Shown one piece after another: positions 22,053-31,695 of a stretch of 64,000 nt of DNA (positions are counted from its first letter, which is position 1; every line of letters starts with the position of its first letter). A program made the translations under genes and the position numbers. The notes beneath the pieces were generated by a model that saw only the letters and a list, made by a program, of their open reading frames with translations, made no database searches and had not been told where the DNA came from. The stretch covers positions 13,514,016-13,578,015 of the forward strand of contig OW203734.1 of the NCBI GenBank assembly GCA_934045075.1, written 5' to 3'. Source of the DNA: Yponomeuta sedellus (lineage: Eukaryota; Arthropoda; Insecta; Lepidoptera; Yponomeutidae).

Positions 22053-22440
22053 AACTCACAAATATGTGACTTCTCTTACCATGTCGGTTAGCAAACGCCA
22101 TTTCATAAAAATACATTATTCACGTTTATCTAAATTGCTTTTTTTCCTTTAGGTGCTTCATTGCATTGAGTAAAATAAGGCGTGATTACGTTTATCTAGA
22201 CCCAAATAGCCTCCCCGAGCTTTCTGCCAGGAAATTTGAAAGCGGTCTGATAATAAATCTATTTAAAAACGTCGGAGATGTTACATTTCGATTTTCTTAT
22301 GAGGAGGTATGCAAAGTGATTGAAAGCTAATTTCCGGGATAGATTCCATCACTGCATGTATGTGGTTCTAATGCAGGGAGTAGATCAGGTGCCTGAGAAT
22401 AGAGAGAGAGAAAAAACTTGAGAATGATTTGATTAAAAAT
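22053..22440. other. Unassigned stretch
   Basis: Nothing recognised; the last part may be upstream RTE sequence too decayed to read. Confidence 0.3.
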
Positions 22441-22795
22441 TGATACGCAGTGCACAGAGCTATGCTAGAAATCACACTTCTGGCCCGGATCTCGAATGTC
22501 GAGATCAGACGCCGAACAAAAGTGGTAGACATCGGCAAACTGATTTCGTCTCTGAAGTGGAAGTGGGCGGGACACTTGGCCAGGCGGAATGATGGCAGTG
22601 GACGAAGCCAGTGACAGAGTGGCGGCCGTGGGAGGGGGAACGGTCGGTGGGCAGACCAGCAGCCAGATAACCTATGTAAAGTAGCCGGCAAACAGTGGAT
22701 GAGACTAGCGCGAGACCGTTCTGGTTGGCGTGGTAATGAAGAGGCCTAGGCCTATGATTTACCGGTCTGATGATGGTGATGATGATGATGATCCC
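22441..22795 (+). pseudogene. RTE-type LINE, C-terminal region with GATGAT tail
   Basis: The frame from 22447 gives HRAMLEITLLARISNVEIRR, TKVVDIGKLI and LKWKWAGHLARRNDG, then a stop near 22610. A shifted frame gives KVAGKQWMRLARDRSGWR. This is the RTE C-terminus. The tail is (GAT)n at about 22768-22790. Confidence 0.8.
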
Positions 22796-22984
22796 AGGCT
22801 CTTGTTTCTGTGACTTTATAATGACATTACAAACAATAAAGCACTTTTTAATAGTAAGCCTAAAGAGTAAATTTTACTTTATTGGGCTATTTTGCGCAAT
22901 TCCTTTGACACGCCAGTCGGAGTTCGTGTTTAGGAACAACATTTTGCTCTATAACTTTTTTCTCAGATTCAATAATTCGTCCAT

Positions 22985-23071
22985 TTTTTTTGAGGCCTAT
23001 AAAGGCTCACCGAAGTGCACAGGACTCTAAGAGAGTATGGGCTAAATTACCACGCGTTTCCACCGCGGATT
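22985..23071 (-). mobile_element. Family B SINE tail, cut by the assembly gap
   Basis: The antisense tail (GGCCTATAAAGGCTC, GAGAGTATGGGCTAAATTAC, CCACCGCGGAT) runs straight into the N block, so the SINE body presumably lies in or beyond the gap. Confidence 0.6.
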
Positions 23072-23271
23072 NNNNNNNNNNNNNNNNNNNNNNNNNNNNN
23101 NNNNNNNNNNNNNNNNNNNNNNNNNNNNNNNNNNNNNNNNNNNNNNNNNNNNNNNNNNNNNNNNNNNNNNNNNNNNNNNNNNNNNNNNNNNNNNNNNNNN
23201 NNNNNNNNNNNNNNNNNNNNNNNNNNNNNNNNNNNNNNNNNNNNNNNNNNNNNNNNNNNNNNNNNNNNNNN
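23072..23271. other. Assembly gap of 200 Ns
   Basis: Exactly 200 N, a round number that suggests a placeholder rather than a measured size. Translated frames across it are meaningless. Confidence 0.95.
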
Positions 23272-23514
23272 AAAACCTAGTTAGTTTCTTGCAACATAAA
23301 TTTCGCTTTGCAAAAACGGTTTTTGTAATCCAGTAATTACGACAAATTCAACAATATCCCACACTAAGGGATAGACGAGATAAAATAATTTATCCTTAAT
23401 TCAGTAGGAGGGGACTTTTGATTATTTTAATCTTAATTCAACATCAATAAACACGTTCTACTGTCTTAGTTACATTAAAATATGAATCAAATCGCGATAA
23501 TTTATCTGTTGAAG
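23272..23514. other. Unassigned stretch
   Basis: Nothing recognised. Confidence 0.3.
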
Positions 23515-23875
23515 TTTAATGCGTGCATGCAACGACTTATGAACGTTTATGAAGCGAAGGTGATCTGTCAGGATCGTGGCAAGTGGCAGTCCCTGGTCTC
23601 CGCCTATCCCTCTGGGATACAGACGTGAGGTTATGTATGTATGTATGTATGTATGTATGTATGTATGTATGTATGTATGTATGTATGTATGTATGTATGT
23701 ATGTATGTATGTATGTATGTATGTATGTATGTATGTATGTATGTATGTTTGTTTGTATGTATGTATGTATGTATGTATGTATGTATGTATGTATGTATGT
23801 ATGTATGTATGTATGTATGTATGTATGTATGTATGTATGTATGTATGTATGTATGTATGTATATATGTATGTAAA
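23515..23875 (+). mobile_element. LINE 3' end running into a 240-bp TATG array
   Basis: Positions 23515-23630 match the C-terminus of the TATG-tail LINE (CAGGATCGTGGCAAGTGGCA, CCTCTGGGATACAGACGTGAG). From 23633 to about 23873 it is (TATG)n, about 60 units, with one TTTGTTTG interruption at about 23748. Open frames across it are repeat artefacts. Confidence 0.9.
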
Positions 23876-23990
23876 ATTTAATTATCTTAGATTCCCGACG
23901 TTTCAGCCACTTGCACTTGCACACGTTGCAGCTGCCGCGGTCATGAGTAGACTGAAGTGGCAAGTGGCGTTCTAGCGATTTTTCCGCAGA
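23876..23990. repeat. Dispersed GTTTCRGC repeat, copy
   Basis: CCGACGTTTCAGCCACTTGC, GCAGCTGCCGCGGTCATGAG and TAGACTGAAGTGGCAAGTGG relate this to 49.5, 53.57 and (antisense) 55.0 kb. See the 49.44 kb copy for the best-defined ends. Confidence 0.5.
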
Positions 23991-24054
23991 TTCGTACCTA
24001 CGTATATCTGCTTTCTGCTTTCTAGTAATAATCTTCTGATACCTCTCATAGCTA

Positions 24055-24310
24055 AGCCGCAAGCGGTGGTAACGGAGCAGTGTAGAACGCCGGCTTCTCA
24101 AACGGGAGGTAGTGGGTTCTAACCCCGGCATGTACCAATGACTTTGTTTTCTAAGTTACGTACATTTGTGAAATTATAGTAGCAACACTCGCTGACGGTG
24201 AAGGAAAACATCGTACGGAAACCCTAGTGTCTGAAGTGTTAACATACCTCAGCGCTTGCTACGTAATGGCCCAACTATGAAGCTAAGTGCGGAAATCCCA
24301 GGTCCGACTG
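24055..24310 (+). mobile_element. Family E SINE
   Basis: A tRNA-like head (GCGGTGGTAACGG, GGTTCTAACCCCGGCATG) is joined to the family B core (ACACTCGCTGACGGTGAAGG, AAACATCGTACGGAAACC, CATACCTCAGCGCTTG) and a different tail (GCTACGTAATGGCCCAACTA). The antisense copy at 38.15-38.42 kb has the same order. Confidence 0.7.
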
Positions 24311-24849
24311 ACATACCTAAGCCTCAAACAGAGAGACAGATGGACGGTCATGGCGAAACAAGAAAGGTTCTTTGTTAACTACGACTCTATGAGTACAAGT
24401 AGCTCACGATACGGGAAAGAATCTTGTGAAAAACAGAGTGCCTTCGATTGAAATTGTCATTCCGCAGAGAACATGCGTAGAGATTAACTCTTTTCACCTG
24501 TATACACCTGGCACTGACTGAAAATCAGAGCTAAAGGCTTTCCTATCAACATATTGCTGAGTCAGTTGCAAATATAGCAGCAGTGCCACGCCGTGACCTT
24601 TCGTGTTCTTTTTTTTAAATGTTAAGTAGTAATCTGTTGCAAGTTTGTTTTGTTATTGTGGCGTATGTACTGTGGCTATAATAAATGTTTTTTCTTCTTC
24701 TTCTATTCTCTCTTTGAGAGAAAGCCTAGCTGTACTCTACAGTAGAACGTACACAGCAGTATCAGCTTCGTGTGACACTGTAAGAGAAATCTGAAGCTTG
24801 ATCAGCTACCTATCTTTTTATTCTTAAGGCTCTCCCACATAGAGTGTTT
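24311..24849. other. Unassigned, with a probable LINE tail
   Basis: Positions 24600-24705 (TGTACTGTGGCTATAATAAATG then (TTC)n) look like a LINE 3' end; nothing else is recognised. Confidence 0.35.
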
Positions 24850-24965
24850 TTTACACAGCCTATAAACGTCCCAATGCAGGGCAAGCCCGCCTTCTCTTAG
24901 AGAAAGAGAGAGAGTGATAGTTTATTTACCACTGGTGCCCACCAAGGATTGGCGATTAAAGGCGC
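24850..24965 (-). mobile_element. Family B SINE tail fragment
   Basis: Antisense tail: CAGCCTATAAACGTCCCAAT, GCAGGGCAAGCCCGCC, TTCTCTTAGAGAAAG and GGTGCCCACCAAGGATTGG. The core is missing. Confidence 0.6.
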
Positions 24966-24991
24966 TGGAGTATATAGGGTATTCATTATCA

Positions 24992-25333
24992 TCATCAACC
25001 CATTATGTCCCCACCGAGGGGCACGGCTCTCTTCTCTAAGGAAGGTATAGGCCATACTCCACCACGGGGACAAAGTCCGGATTGGTGGAGGCTTGCAAGA
25101 CTGGTCTCACTGTCGGAAGTTTTTAAGCCGCCCTAAGGCCTGACTTGGCTTAACGACTGCCATCTATCAGCGGCACCCGCCTACAGTGCCTTGCAAAGCA
25201 CGGAACTGCTCGAAAAAATGCCACTAGCGTTAGTCATAGACATAGACCTATTCATGCACTGAACGCGCCCTATGTTGCTTAACTTTCATGATCGTTTAAG
25301 ATCACTCGGGCAGCCGGGGCTACGAGCGATTCA
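24992..25333 (-). mobile_element. 5S-type SINE, diverged subfamily
   Basis: Shares with the 41.2 kb copy the variants CCCCACCGAGGGGCAC and GGCAGCCGGGGCTACGAGCG, which set these two apart from the other copies. The 5S-like block is more decayed (ATGTTGCTTAACTTTCATGA in antisense). Confidence 0.75.
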
Positions 25334-26404
25334 TAGAGTAATATCGACCAATAATAAAGCGCCTATATGGGAGAACCTTTATTCTACTGACTGTACCCCA
25401 GCGTTACCATGTCAACCATTAGCACATGAGTCACAAACGTGACCGGCGTCGACGCGGAAACCCTTTTAATTTGCATGGGGTGAAGTAGAAAGCTGCTTCT
25501 AATGAAATTACAACTTTCAGCTTGGTCACTTCTGGGCCTACAGGCTAGCGTGACATAATTTTAGGCGAGGCTGTTTGTTAGATAAAAAGGTTAGTTAAAT
25601 AAAAAACTCATTCGCAAAGCGGCGGACAGTGACTAGAAGAGGAGAGCCAAAGATCGTGTCGATCGATCAATCGTGTGTCTTCGTTGTCAGGCTATACTAA
25701 TCCACTGCTGGACTGGACATAGCCCTCCCCTGATGAACGCCATAGCCTTCAACCTGTTCAACCTAACACGCTCCTTCGCGCTCCGCTACGCTACGCGTTT
25801 CGTCGCACCTATATTTTTGCTGTCGCAGATTGAGTGATGCATCACTTTAGGTGTTTTTACCATTTGGTATTTCAAATGTTAGCTTTGAACAAAAGTGCCT
25901 TTGACTGATTTTAGCAGTCAAAACTAGTTTTGACTGATTTCAGCTCTTCAAGATTGCGTGACTATACATGGAAACCAAAACCTCTGGTATTTCCCTCAAA
26001 TTGTCATGACAACCGAGTATCAACTTCTTCGGCTTCAGTCAGCTATATTGAGTCTGAAAGTGTTGTAGATTTTATAGGTAGGTACATTGTGTAGAAAACT
26101 TACAAAGACTAGATTGGTTCAAGAAAACCAACCAGCGTTCAAGAAGTTTTACTACTCTTACGTAAAATGTAGGAATTGTAGCTGAACGTAAAAGTGTAGG
26201 AAATTTCTGAAACTCGGTTAAAATATATGTAACTTCTTGCTCACTTGCCGTTGTAGTTAGTGCAGTGCGTGTTTTTACAAGCACTGCCTTCTAAACAACA
26301 CAATGTTTTGAACTTGTCTCCAAGAGTGAAGTCTCCCTTTTACAGGTATACAATATAATAATTGCTAACAAATACGCTATTTCTTTTTTTTTAAGAAAAG
26401 GAAA
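25334..26404. other. Mostly unassigned, with an RTE tail fragment
   Basis: Positions 25683-25745 carry the RTE 3' end in antisense (CAGGCTATACTAATCCACTG, ACATAGCCCTCCCCTGATGA). The rest, including 25746-26404, is unassigned. Confidence 0.4.
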
Positions 26405-26480
26405 TTTTTCAAAAATATAATACAGTGAACGAAAACATCGTAAGGGAACCTGAGTGTCTGATGTGTTCAAATACCTCTTT
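26405..26480 (+). mobile_element. Family B SINE core fragment
   Basis: CAGTGAACGAAAACATCGTA, AGGGAACCTGAGTGTCTGAT and a CAAATACCTC end only. Confidence 0.5.
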
Positions 26481-26514
26481 GCTCTTTGGCTACTTGGTAT
26501 CAATATATTTTCGA

Positions 26515-26692
26515 TTTAATTATTTATATACATGCACGTACCGGATTGCATGAAGAATATAGTCTTGTCTGGAAGAGATCGCTCTTAGCAATAAGACCGC
26601 CAATTATATAACATTACTTAGTTTTAAGAAATCATGGTTGTATCCTTTTTTCTGGTTGTGTAATTAAGTGTTCTCTATCTATCTATCTATTT
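26515..26692 (+). mobile_element. LINE 3' UTR with CTAT-repeat tail
   Basis: GTCTGGAAGAGATCGCTCTT and AGCAATAAGACCGCC recur at 35.74 kb (GGTCTGGAAGAGAAAG, GCGATAAGACCGCC), here followed by (CTAT)n at about 26675. It is a typical 3' UTR of a jockey-like LINE; no coding part remains. Confidence 0.6.
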
Positions 26693-26785
26693 GCAATCCC
26701 CGATGTGCACGCGTGGTAATTATGCCCATACTCACTCTCTGAGAGCTACTTAAATAAAATAACTCGTAATTATTCATAGGAGCAG
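26693..26785 (+). mobile_element. Family B SINE tail fragment
   Basis: CAATCCCCGATGTGCACGCG, GGTAATTATGCCCATACTCA and CTCTCTGAGAGC match the tail of the 52.8 kb copy. Confidence 0.55.
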
Positions 26786-26889
26786 CCCGCCAGAGCGGTG
26801 CAAGCACGTTACGGTTCCTATTGTTGTTATTCCTATCATATTGTTTTGATAGACAGAGAGGCACAAATAATTCTTCACGCATTTGTTGA

Positions 26890-27180
26890 AACGATGTCAA
26901 CCCTTTGCATGTCCCCAATGCTTGGGCACAGGTGTCTCCCATATTGCAGGAAGGTTAGGCCATACTCCACCGGCTGTCATTTAATACTAGTCGTTAAGCC
27001 ATGTCAGAACTTATGGACGGCTTGATAACTTCAGACAGTAAGGCCCGCCACTGTCTTACAATCCTCCACCAACCCGGACTAGGCCTCGTGCTGGAGTATG
27101 GCCTAACCTTTCTGCGGTACAGAAAGAGACCCTTGTTCCAGCAGTGGGGACATACAAGGGTTGATATCGAGACAAACCGT
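26890..27180. mobile_element. Fold-back 5S-type SINE
   Basis: The left arm (about 26893-26972) is the SINE 3' end in antisense, and the right arm (about 26985-27175) is a longer sense segment from AAGCCATGTCAGA to the same 3' end (GGGGACATACAAGGGTTGA). The outer 80 bp of each arm are inverted near-copies. The 5S-like block is absent from both. Confidence 0.75.
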
Positions 27181-27474
27181 TTTATCGCATAGAGTTTACA
27201 GTCGCATAACGGAGGACTACTTATATAACCTCGGTGTGGCAGAGGCATAGATAATGATATCTCTCTCCTGGAATCCTTGAAACTTATGAATAAATAACCT
27301 GTATTGTCACTCAACTGCCGTGAATTGGATGGTAAAAGCAGTCTATAAGCCCTAAAAGGCTTGCCAGTCAAATTAGGAAGCTGACACCCAAGCCGCAGCT
27401 ATCACTGTCGGTGTGCGTACGAGTGAAAGAGAAGAATAACTCAATGTATTTTTTTTATGTAGCCTACAGACTTT
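27181..27474. other. Unassigned stretch
   Basis: Nothing recognised. Confidence 0.3.
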
Positions 27475-27730
27475 TTACTGCGTATGGGCCATATAATTGG
27501 TCGCGGATTTGAATCCCGGCATGTAATTAATGGCTTTGTTTTCTGAGTTACGTATATTTGTAAAGTTGTATTAGAAATACCAGTCAAAGGGACGGTCGGA
27601 CGGACTTACAATGATCTGAGTGAGTACTGTTTGTATTTTTTAGGGTTCCGTATGCAATTACCTTCTTACAAAATTGTACGGAATTCCCGTTGAGTCCGAC
27701 TCGCACTTGGCCGATTTTTGTTAAGCGAAG
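27475..27730 (+). mobile_element. SINE fragment followed by a GGGTTCCGT repeat relic
   Basis: Positions 27495-27590 have a B-box-like GATTTGAATCCCGGCATG and part of the family B core. Positions 27590-27725 have GGACGGACTTACAATGATCT, TAGGGTTCCGT and GAGTCCGACTCGCACTTGGC, a common lepidopteran repeat also at 7.1 and 40.87 kb. Confidence 0.5.
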
Positions 27731-27854
27731 CCGTCGTAATAAGACCTGTAATGTTCTATTAAGAAATTATTAAGAAATTATAACTTACTACTTATAACGT
27801 TAAAAAATAAATAGAGCTTTCTGAAAATAACACAAAAACCCAAATAAGCATAAT

Positions 27855-27970
27855 AGTAGTTGAGCATTGGTAGTATATCGGTAATATACAGACTCACTTT
27901 TGGGAGTTGGTGGGTTTGAATCCCGGCATTAACTTACCTACATTTGTAAGGAAACCTTAAAAGTACCCCC
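27855..27970 (+). mobile_element. tRNA-derived SINE fragment
   Basis: TTGGTAGTATATCGGTAATA and GGGTTTGAATCCCGGCATTA are degenerate A and B boxes. The body is lost after GTAAGGAAACC. Confidence 0.45.
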
Positions 27971-28059
27971 AACTAGGAGGCCAAGTTAAATATACACCTT
28001 TTACCATTACCTAACATTCAGTGATATATATTTTTGGATGCATGCCTAGTACATCACTT

Positions 28060-28325
28060 TATCATCTAATCTTAAGAAAAGTGGCATAGCTGTAAGTGAT
28101 GCATTTTACTTAAGCCAGATGTCGCTGCCTATACGTAATACAGATAATAGTGTGAAGAGGTTCGAAATTTCACTGATGCCGGTGAGTCGCCCATTGGCTC
28201 AATTGGAAGAGCGCTGGCACGGATAGCCAGAGGTCGCGGGTTCGAATCCCGGCATGGGTGGAATTTTTAGCCTCTAAATAGGTTTTTAAAATTGTCCTTT
28301 ACACGGGTTAGTGCATTAAAATTAA
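28060..28325 (+). mobile_element. Family A SINE with full 5' body
   Basis: A single sense unit: AGCCAGATGTCGCTGCC, AGAGGTTCGAAATTTCACTG, CGGTGAGTCGCCCATTGG, the tRNA core at 28187-28261 and the tail GGGTTAGTGCATTAAAATT. It is not folded back and serves as the best reference monomer here. The anticodon-loop equivalent ACGGATA lacks the universal U33. Confidence 0.85.
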
Positions 28326-28605
28326 TATACCCTAATAGGATTCTGACGGAACTCTTCGCGTACAGAACCCTTAAAAGTATTCCTTCGCTTGATTTAAGCC
28401 CATTTTTGGGCGGGAGTTGCGTAAACATATTCAGATTTTATCCGACGAACAATTTTCGGCAAACTCCATTTTCCGTTACAATCCATAATCTCCAGTCGAT
28501 TTCTCCCTTATTTTACCTTGATAACTCTGGCATATATGTCTTTATAGCCGTTTAGACGTGAAGAAGTAAGAAAAATACACACTAACAAGTTATCGCCTTT
28601 ATAAA
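28326..28605. other. Unassigned stretch
   Basis: Nothing recognised; the 87-codon frame starting at 28292 begins inside the SINE. Confidence 0.3.
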
Positions 28606-28790
28606 ATGAGTGTGATGTGATGACGACGTGATGATGATGTGATTTGATGTGATGTGATGTGATGTGACGTGACGTGACGTGACGTGACGTGACGTGGCGT
28701 GGCGTGGCGTGGCGTGGCGTGGCGTGGCGTGGCGTGGCGTGGCGTGGCGTGATGTGATGTGATATGGTGTGATATGATGTGATGTGATAA
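28606..28790. repeat. Pentanucleotide array (GTGAT/GTGAC/GTGGC)n
   Basis: About 36 pentamers in ordered blocks: GTGAT-rich (to about 28665), GTGAC (to about 28693), GTGGC (about 28694-28750), then GTGAT again. The minus-strand peptide RHATPRHATP is only the repeat read in frame. Confidence 0.9.
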
Positions 28791-29185
28791 CCGGTACAAT
28801 TTTAACCTACGATTTCCCGAATTTAAGGTCGCCGTTTTACCGCTGTGGTGCCACCACTTAAGAGAAGAATTGCCAAATAATAATAAAACCTAGTTCTAGT
28901 AGAAAACAACTTGTCGTTCGCAAGTGTGCTTCAGCGGAGTCGCTCTTACTAGTAATTGGCTTCCTAAACAGCCTCCGCTTTTTTGAATGACCTCATAGAG
29001 GTTTTATAATGCTGCTTTCTCTGACGACAAAAGAGGATCGGTTTATTTATTAAAGTCGCTAAAAGAAGAACAGGTTTTAGACCGACGGGGCTTAGCGGTC
29101 AAATGCTGCGAGTGTTGTTTATTATGTAGGTGAGAAAAATAGTTCATTATATGTAAATATGTTTTTTCGTGTTTTTTTTGTAAAC
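28791..29185. other. Unassigned stretch
   Basis: Nothing recognised. Confidence 0.3.
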
Positions 29186-29189
29186 TTAA

Positions 29190-29290
29190 GTGTAGGTACC
29201 ACTAATATTTTATTTACGAGTAGTTGTAAAACCCTTACTCTTTGTAAGGGTTTTAAAAAACACTTCAGAGCAAAACCTTCAGGCTAACTT
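29190..29290 (+). pseudogene. Decayed copy of a coding-like repeat
   Basis: GTACCACTAATATTTTATTT at 29196 and CACTTCAGAGCAAAACCTTC at 29261 read VPLIF and TSEQNLQA in one frame, as in the better copy at 54009-54176 (minus strand). The middle is replaced by a 12-bp-arm hairpin (29227-29255). Confidence 0.45.
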
Positions 29291-29432
29291 TTTTTATTTT
29301 TAAAACGTATATTTCTTGAAATTTGAGCACTATTCGAATCTAACCTTCTTCGAAATAAATAGATATTTCAGCTGTACTGGCCGTATACGAGTACAGTGAG
29401 CCAATTCTCACTTCATTAGCAAATAAGTCGTA

Positions 29433-29665
29433 AATTTAAAAACCTATTTAGAGGCTAAAAATTTCACCCATGCCGGGATTCGAACCTGCAACCTCTGGCT
29501 ATCCGTACCAGCGCTCTACCAATTGAGCTCAATTGGTAGAGCGCTGGTACGGATAGCCAGAGGTTGCGGGTTCGAATCCCGGCATGGGTGAAATTTTTAG
29601 CCTCTAAATAGGTTTTTAAATTTGTTCCTTAGCACGGGTTAGTGCATTAAAAATAAAAATAGTGT
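29433..29665 (+). mobile_element. Palindromic family A SINE with 12-bp target duplication
   Basis: Arms of 96 bp (29432-29527 and 29528-29623) differ at one position and meet at GAGCTC with no spacer. The right arm continues into the normal tail (AGCACGGGTTAGTGCATTAA). The left arm lacks that tail and stops at AAATTTAAAAACC. AAATAAGTCGTA at 29421-29432 and 29666-29677 encloses the whole. Each arm has its own tRNA-like A and B box, in opposite directions. Confidence 0.9.
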
Positions 29666-29677
29666 AAATAAGTCGTA

Positions 29678-30039
29678 TTCGACTATGACTTGGAATTCTA
29701 CGTAATAAGTCGATCGACAGTCTAAATCTGTATTCTGAGCGAGAAAATGAATGTCTAATGACTCAGTCGAGTTGTCTAATCTTATTTTTATGCGACAAAT
29801 GTCTAAGCCTTATAATATTTTGCGTCTACGCTTTCTATTCGCATGGGCGAGAATGGGCTCCCAGGTCGCAGCAGTGCGTGCAGCGGTCGTCAAAAGTTGT
29901 ATGGAAATACATATTTTTCGTGTAATTTAAAAATGGAGCTATCTTTTTCACCAAAACACGGCAACCAAAGAGGTAAATTATAATAGGTTTAATTTAATTA
30001 AGAACTAGTCTGAAAATAGAAAGGTGTTTATTGAAAAAA
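29678..30039. other. Unassigned stretch
   Basis: Nothing recognised. Confidence 0.3.
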
Positions 30040-30052
30040 AAGCAAATTAATA

Positions 30053-30184
30053 ACCTATTTTAGAGGCTCGAACCCGGTTAGCCAGAGGTCGCGGGTTCGA
30101 GTCCCGGCATGGGTGGAATTTTAAGCCTCTAAAATAGGTTTTTAAAATTGTCTTTAACACGGGTTAGTGCAATAAAAAGAATAT
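30053..30184 (+). mobile_element. Collapsed fold-back family A SINE with 13-bp target duplication
   Basis: It begins with an inverted end (ACCTATTTTAGAGGCT), keeps only CGAACCCG of the inverted tRNA part, and then has a sense half-core and tail. AAGCAAATTAATA at 30040-30052 and 30185-30197 flanks it. Most of the inverted arm and loop is deleted. Confidence 0.8.
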
Positions 30185-30197
30185 AAGCAAATTAATA

Positions 30198-30594
30198 CTT
30201 AAACCCGCAAAAAAATATTGTGGTTCGTTGATTGTCAATGATTTAAAAAAATATATATTTTCGAATGAAAAGTTTTTCAAGCCTTGGCCACAACTAGGCA
30301 TCGATAGCTTACGTATGCGTGCTTCAGCTTCGCCTCGGCCCACATTTACACATAATTACGTCCATCAATGCCTCTTTTGCTGGCCGCTGCAATAATGGGC
30401 TATTTTGCTGAATGGAAAATGTATCGAATAAAAAATATCGAAGGTCCGTTGTAAAGAAAAGCCGTTGTAAACGAATTTTACTACTTGCTTATATCCTGTT
30501 GTCCCTCATCAGAAACATAGGGCGTTTATATAAGACCTCCACCTGCTGCGGTGTTAAGTGGTGACTATGAAATCTTCCCCATTTCAACATAACG
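30198..30594. other. Unassigned stretch
   Basis: Nothing recognised. Confidence 0.3.
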
Positions 30595-30595
30595 T

Positions 30596-30795
30596 AGACT
30601 CACGCCTGTATCCCAGAGGGGTAGAAGAAAACCAGGGACTTCCACTTGCCACGTTCCTGTCAGATCACCTTCGCTTCATCAACGTTCACTAGTCGTTGCA
30701 TGCACGTACGCCGGTTTCGGCTACTTTTTATCTTGCCCTTTGCTAATACATTCTCTATTTAGTCAAAATATGAGCCTGGGACGTCCCTTATCGGC
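30596..30795 (-). mobile_element. LINE 3' end, TATG-tail family
   Basis: Antisense copy (CGCCTGTATCCCAGAGGGGT, AGATCACCTTCGCTTCATCA, TCGTTGCATGCACG). The tail reads TGAGTCTACGTTATG rather than a TATG array. Confidence 0.75.
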
Positions 30796-31535
30796 CCCAT
30801 TTCAACATTTTCTCGTGTCGTCGTCGTCTCAACGTCTCTTTAAATTGTCATTAATGCCTCTAATATTAAGTGATTGTTGTGTATTATTTCGATTGAACAC
30901 AAATAAACATATTCTATTCTATATTTCCCATTCCAACCCAAGGGTGTTCGCCAAACGACGGTCTGTAACAGGGAGTAAAAAGTTACCCTGTGGGTATTTA
31001 AGATATTTTTTCTATGAGAATAATAAGTACGACAGAAATTATTGCCGTGCGAATTCATGTAGGTACGAGTATTAAATTAAAGCTCTGAATAATTCGTATC
31101 CCGTATTTCGAAGTAGGAATCTAAACAATAGGCTTACAAGGGAAAGTCCTTTGCTTTCTAAAATCACTCTTTGAGTTCGATACCGACTTTGTTGTTGGAA
31201 TATACGAGCGAGCGAACGGGTGAAATGTCGGGAAATCTAAAGCAGTAAAACAACCTTAATTTTAAGGCCTTAGAGTTCAAACTTCAGCTTCGCTCCGTTC
31301 GGGGTCTGAGGTGGAGGATTCATTTCGAACAACTGTTTTGTACCTACTTCAATTTAGTAGCTATGTACTCAATTTAGATTGGATCTGGATGTACTCATGC
31401 AGATACGAGTGTGGAGTTAGGTTTAGGTCGACGAGATGTGCTTTTCGTGGTGTTTTTTTTTTGTACCTAAATTTCTCCAGTGATAAATGGTTTATTTTTA
31501 TTTATGATTGAATAATTTCGTGAAGTCGTTAGTAG
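30796..31535. other. Unassigned stretch
   Basis: Nothing recognised on either strand. Confidence 0.3.
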
Positions 31536-31539
31536 ACGG

Positions 31540-31695
31540 CCTCTGTGGCGCAGCGGTAGCGCATCTGCCTACCATGCAAGAGGTCCCGGGTTCGATCCCC
31601 GGCTGGGGACAAAAAAAACCCCAGGTCTTGGATGTTTACATGTTAGTGATGTCGTTGTCTGGTTCCCACGACCACAAAACATAAAAAAAGAGTAG
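31540..31695 (+). mobile_element. Family C SINE, tRNA-Gly-like head
   Basis: The head GGCCTCTGTGGCGCAGCGG, TGCCTACCATGCAAGAGG and CGGGTTCGATCCCCGG follows the tRNA-Gly plan (loop CTACCAT versus CTGCCAC in tRNA-Gly). The 3' domain is CAGGTCTTGGATGTTTACAT, GTGATGTCGTTG. The anticodon stem does not pair fully. Confidence 0.8.

Noticed and set aside
22990..23284. Frames crossing the N block
   Set aside because: They translate Ns and contain no real sequence.
23633..23873. CRISPR-like regular repeats
   Set aside because: No unique spacers; a eukaryotic microsatellite.
23631..24131. Open frames of YVCM/HTYI repeats over the TATG array
   Set aside because: They are the tetranucleotide repeat read in frame; the same occurs at 56.5-56.9 kb.
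28187..28261. Possible functional tRNA gene
   Set aside because: Cloverleaf is incomplete, U33 is replaced by C, and the sequence continues into a repeated SINE body and tail; many copies share it.
28599..28799. RHATP-repeat protein on the minus strand
   Set aside because: Pentanucleotide repeat artefact with no flanking coding signal.
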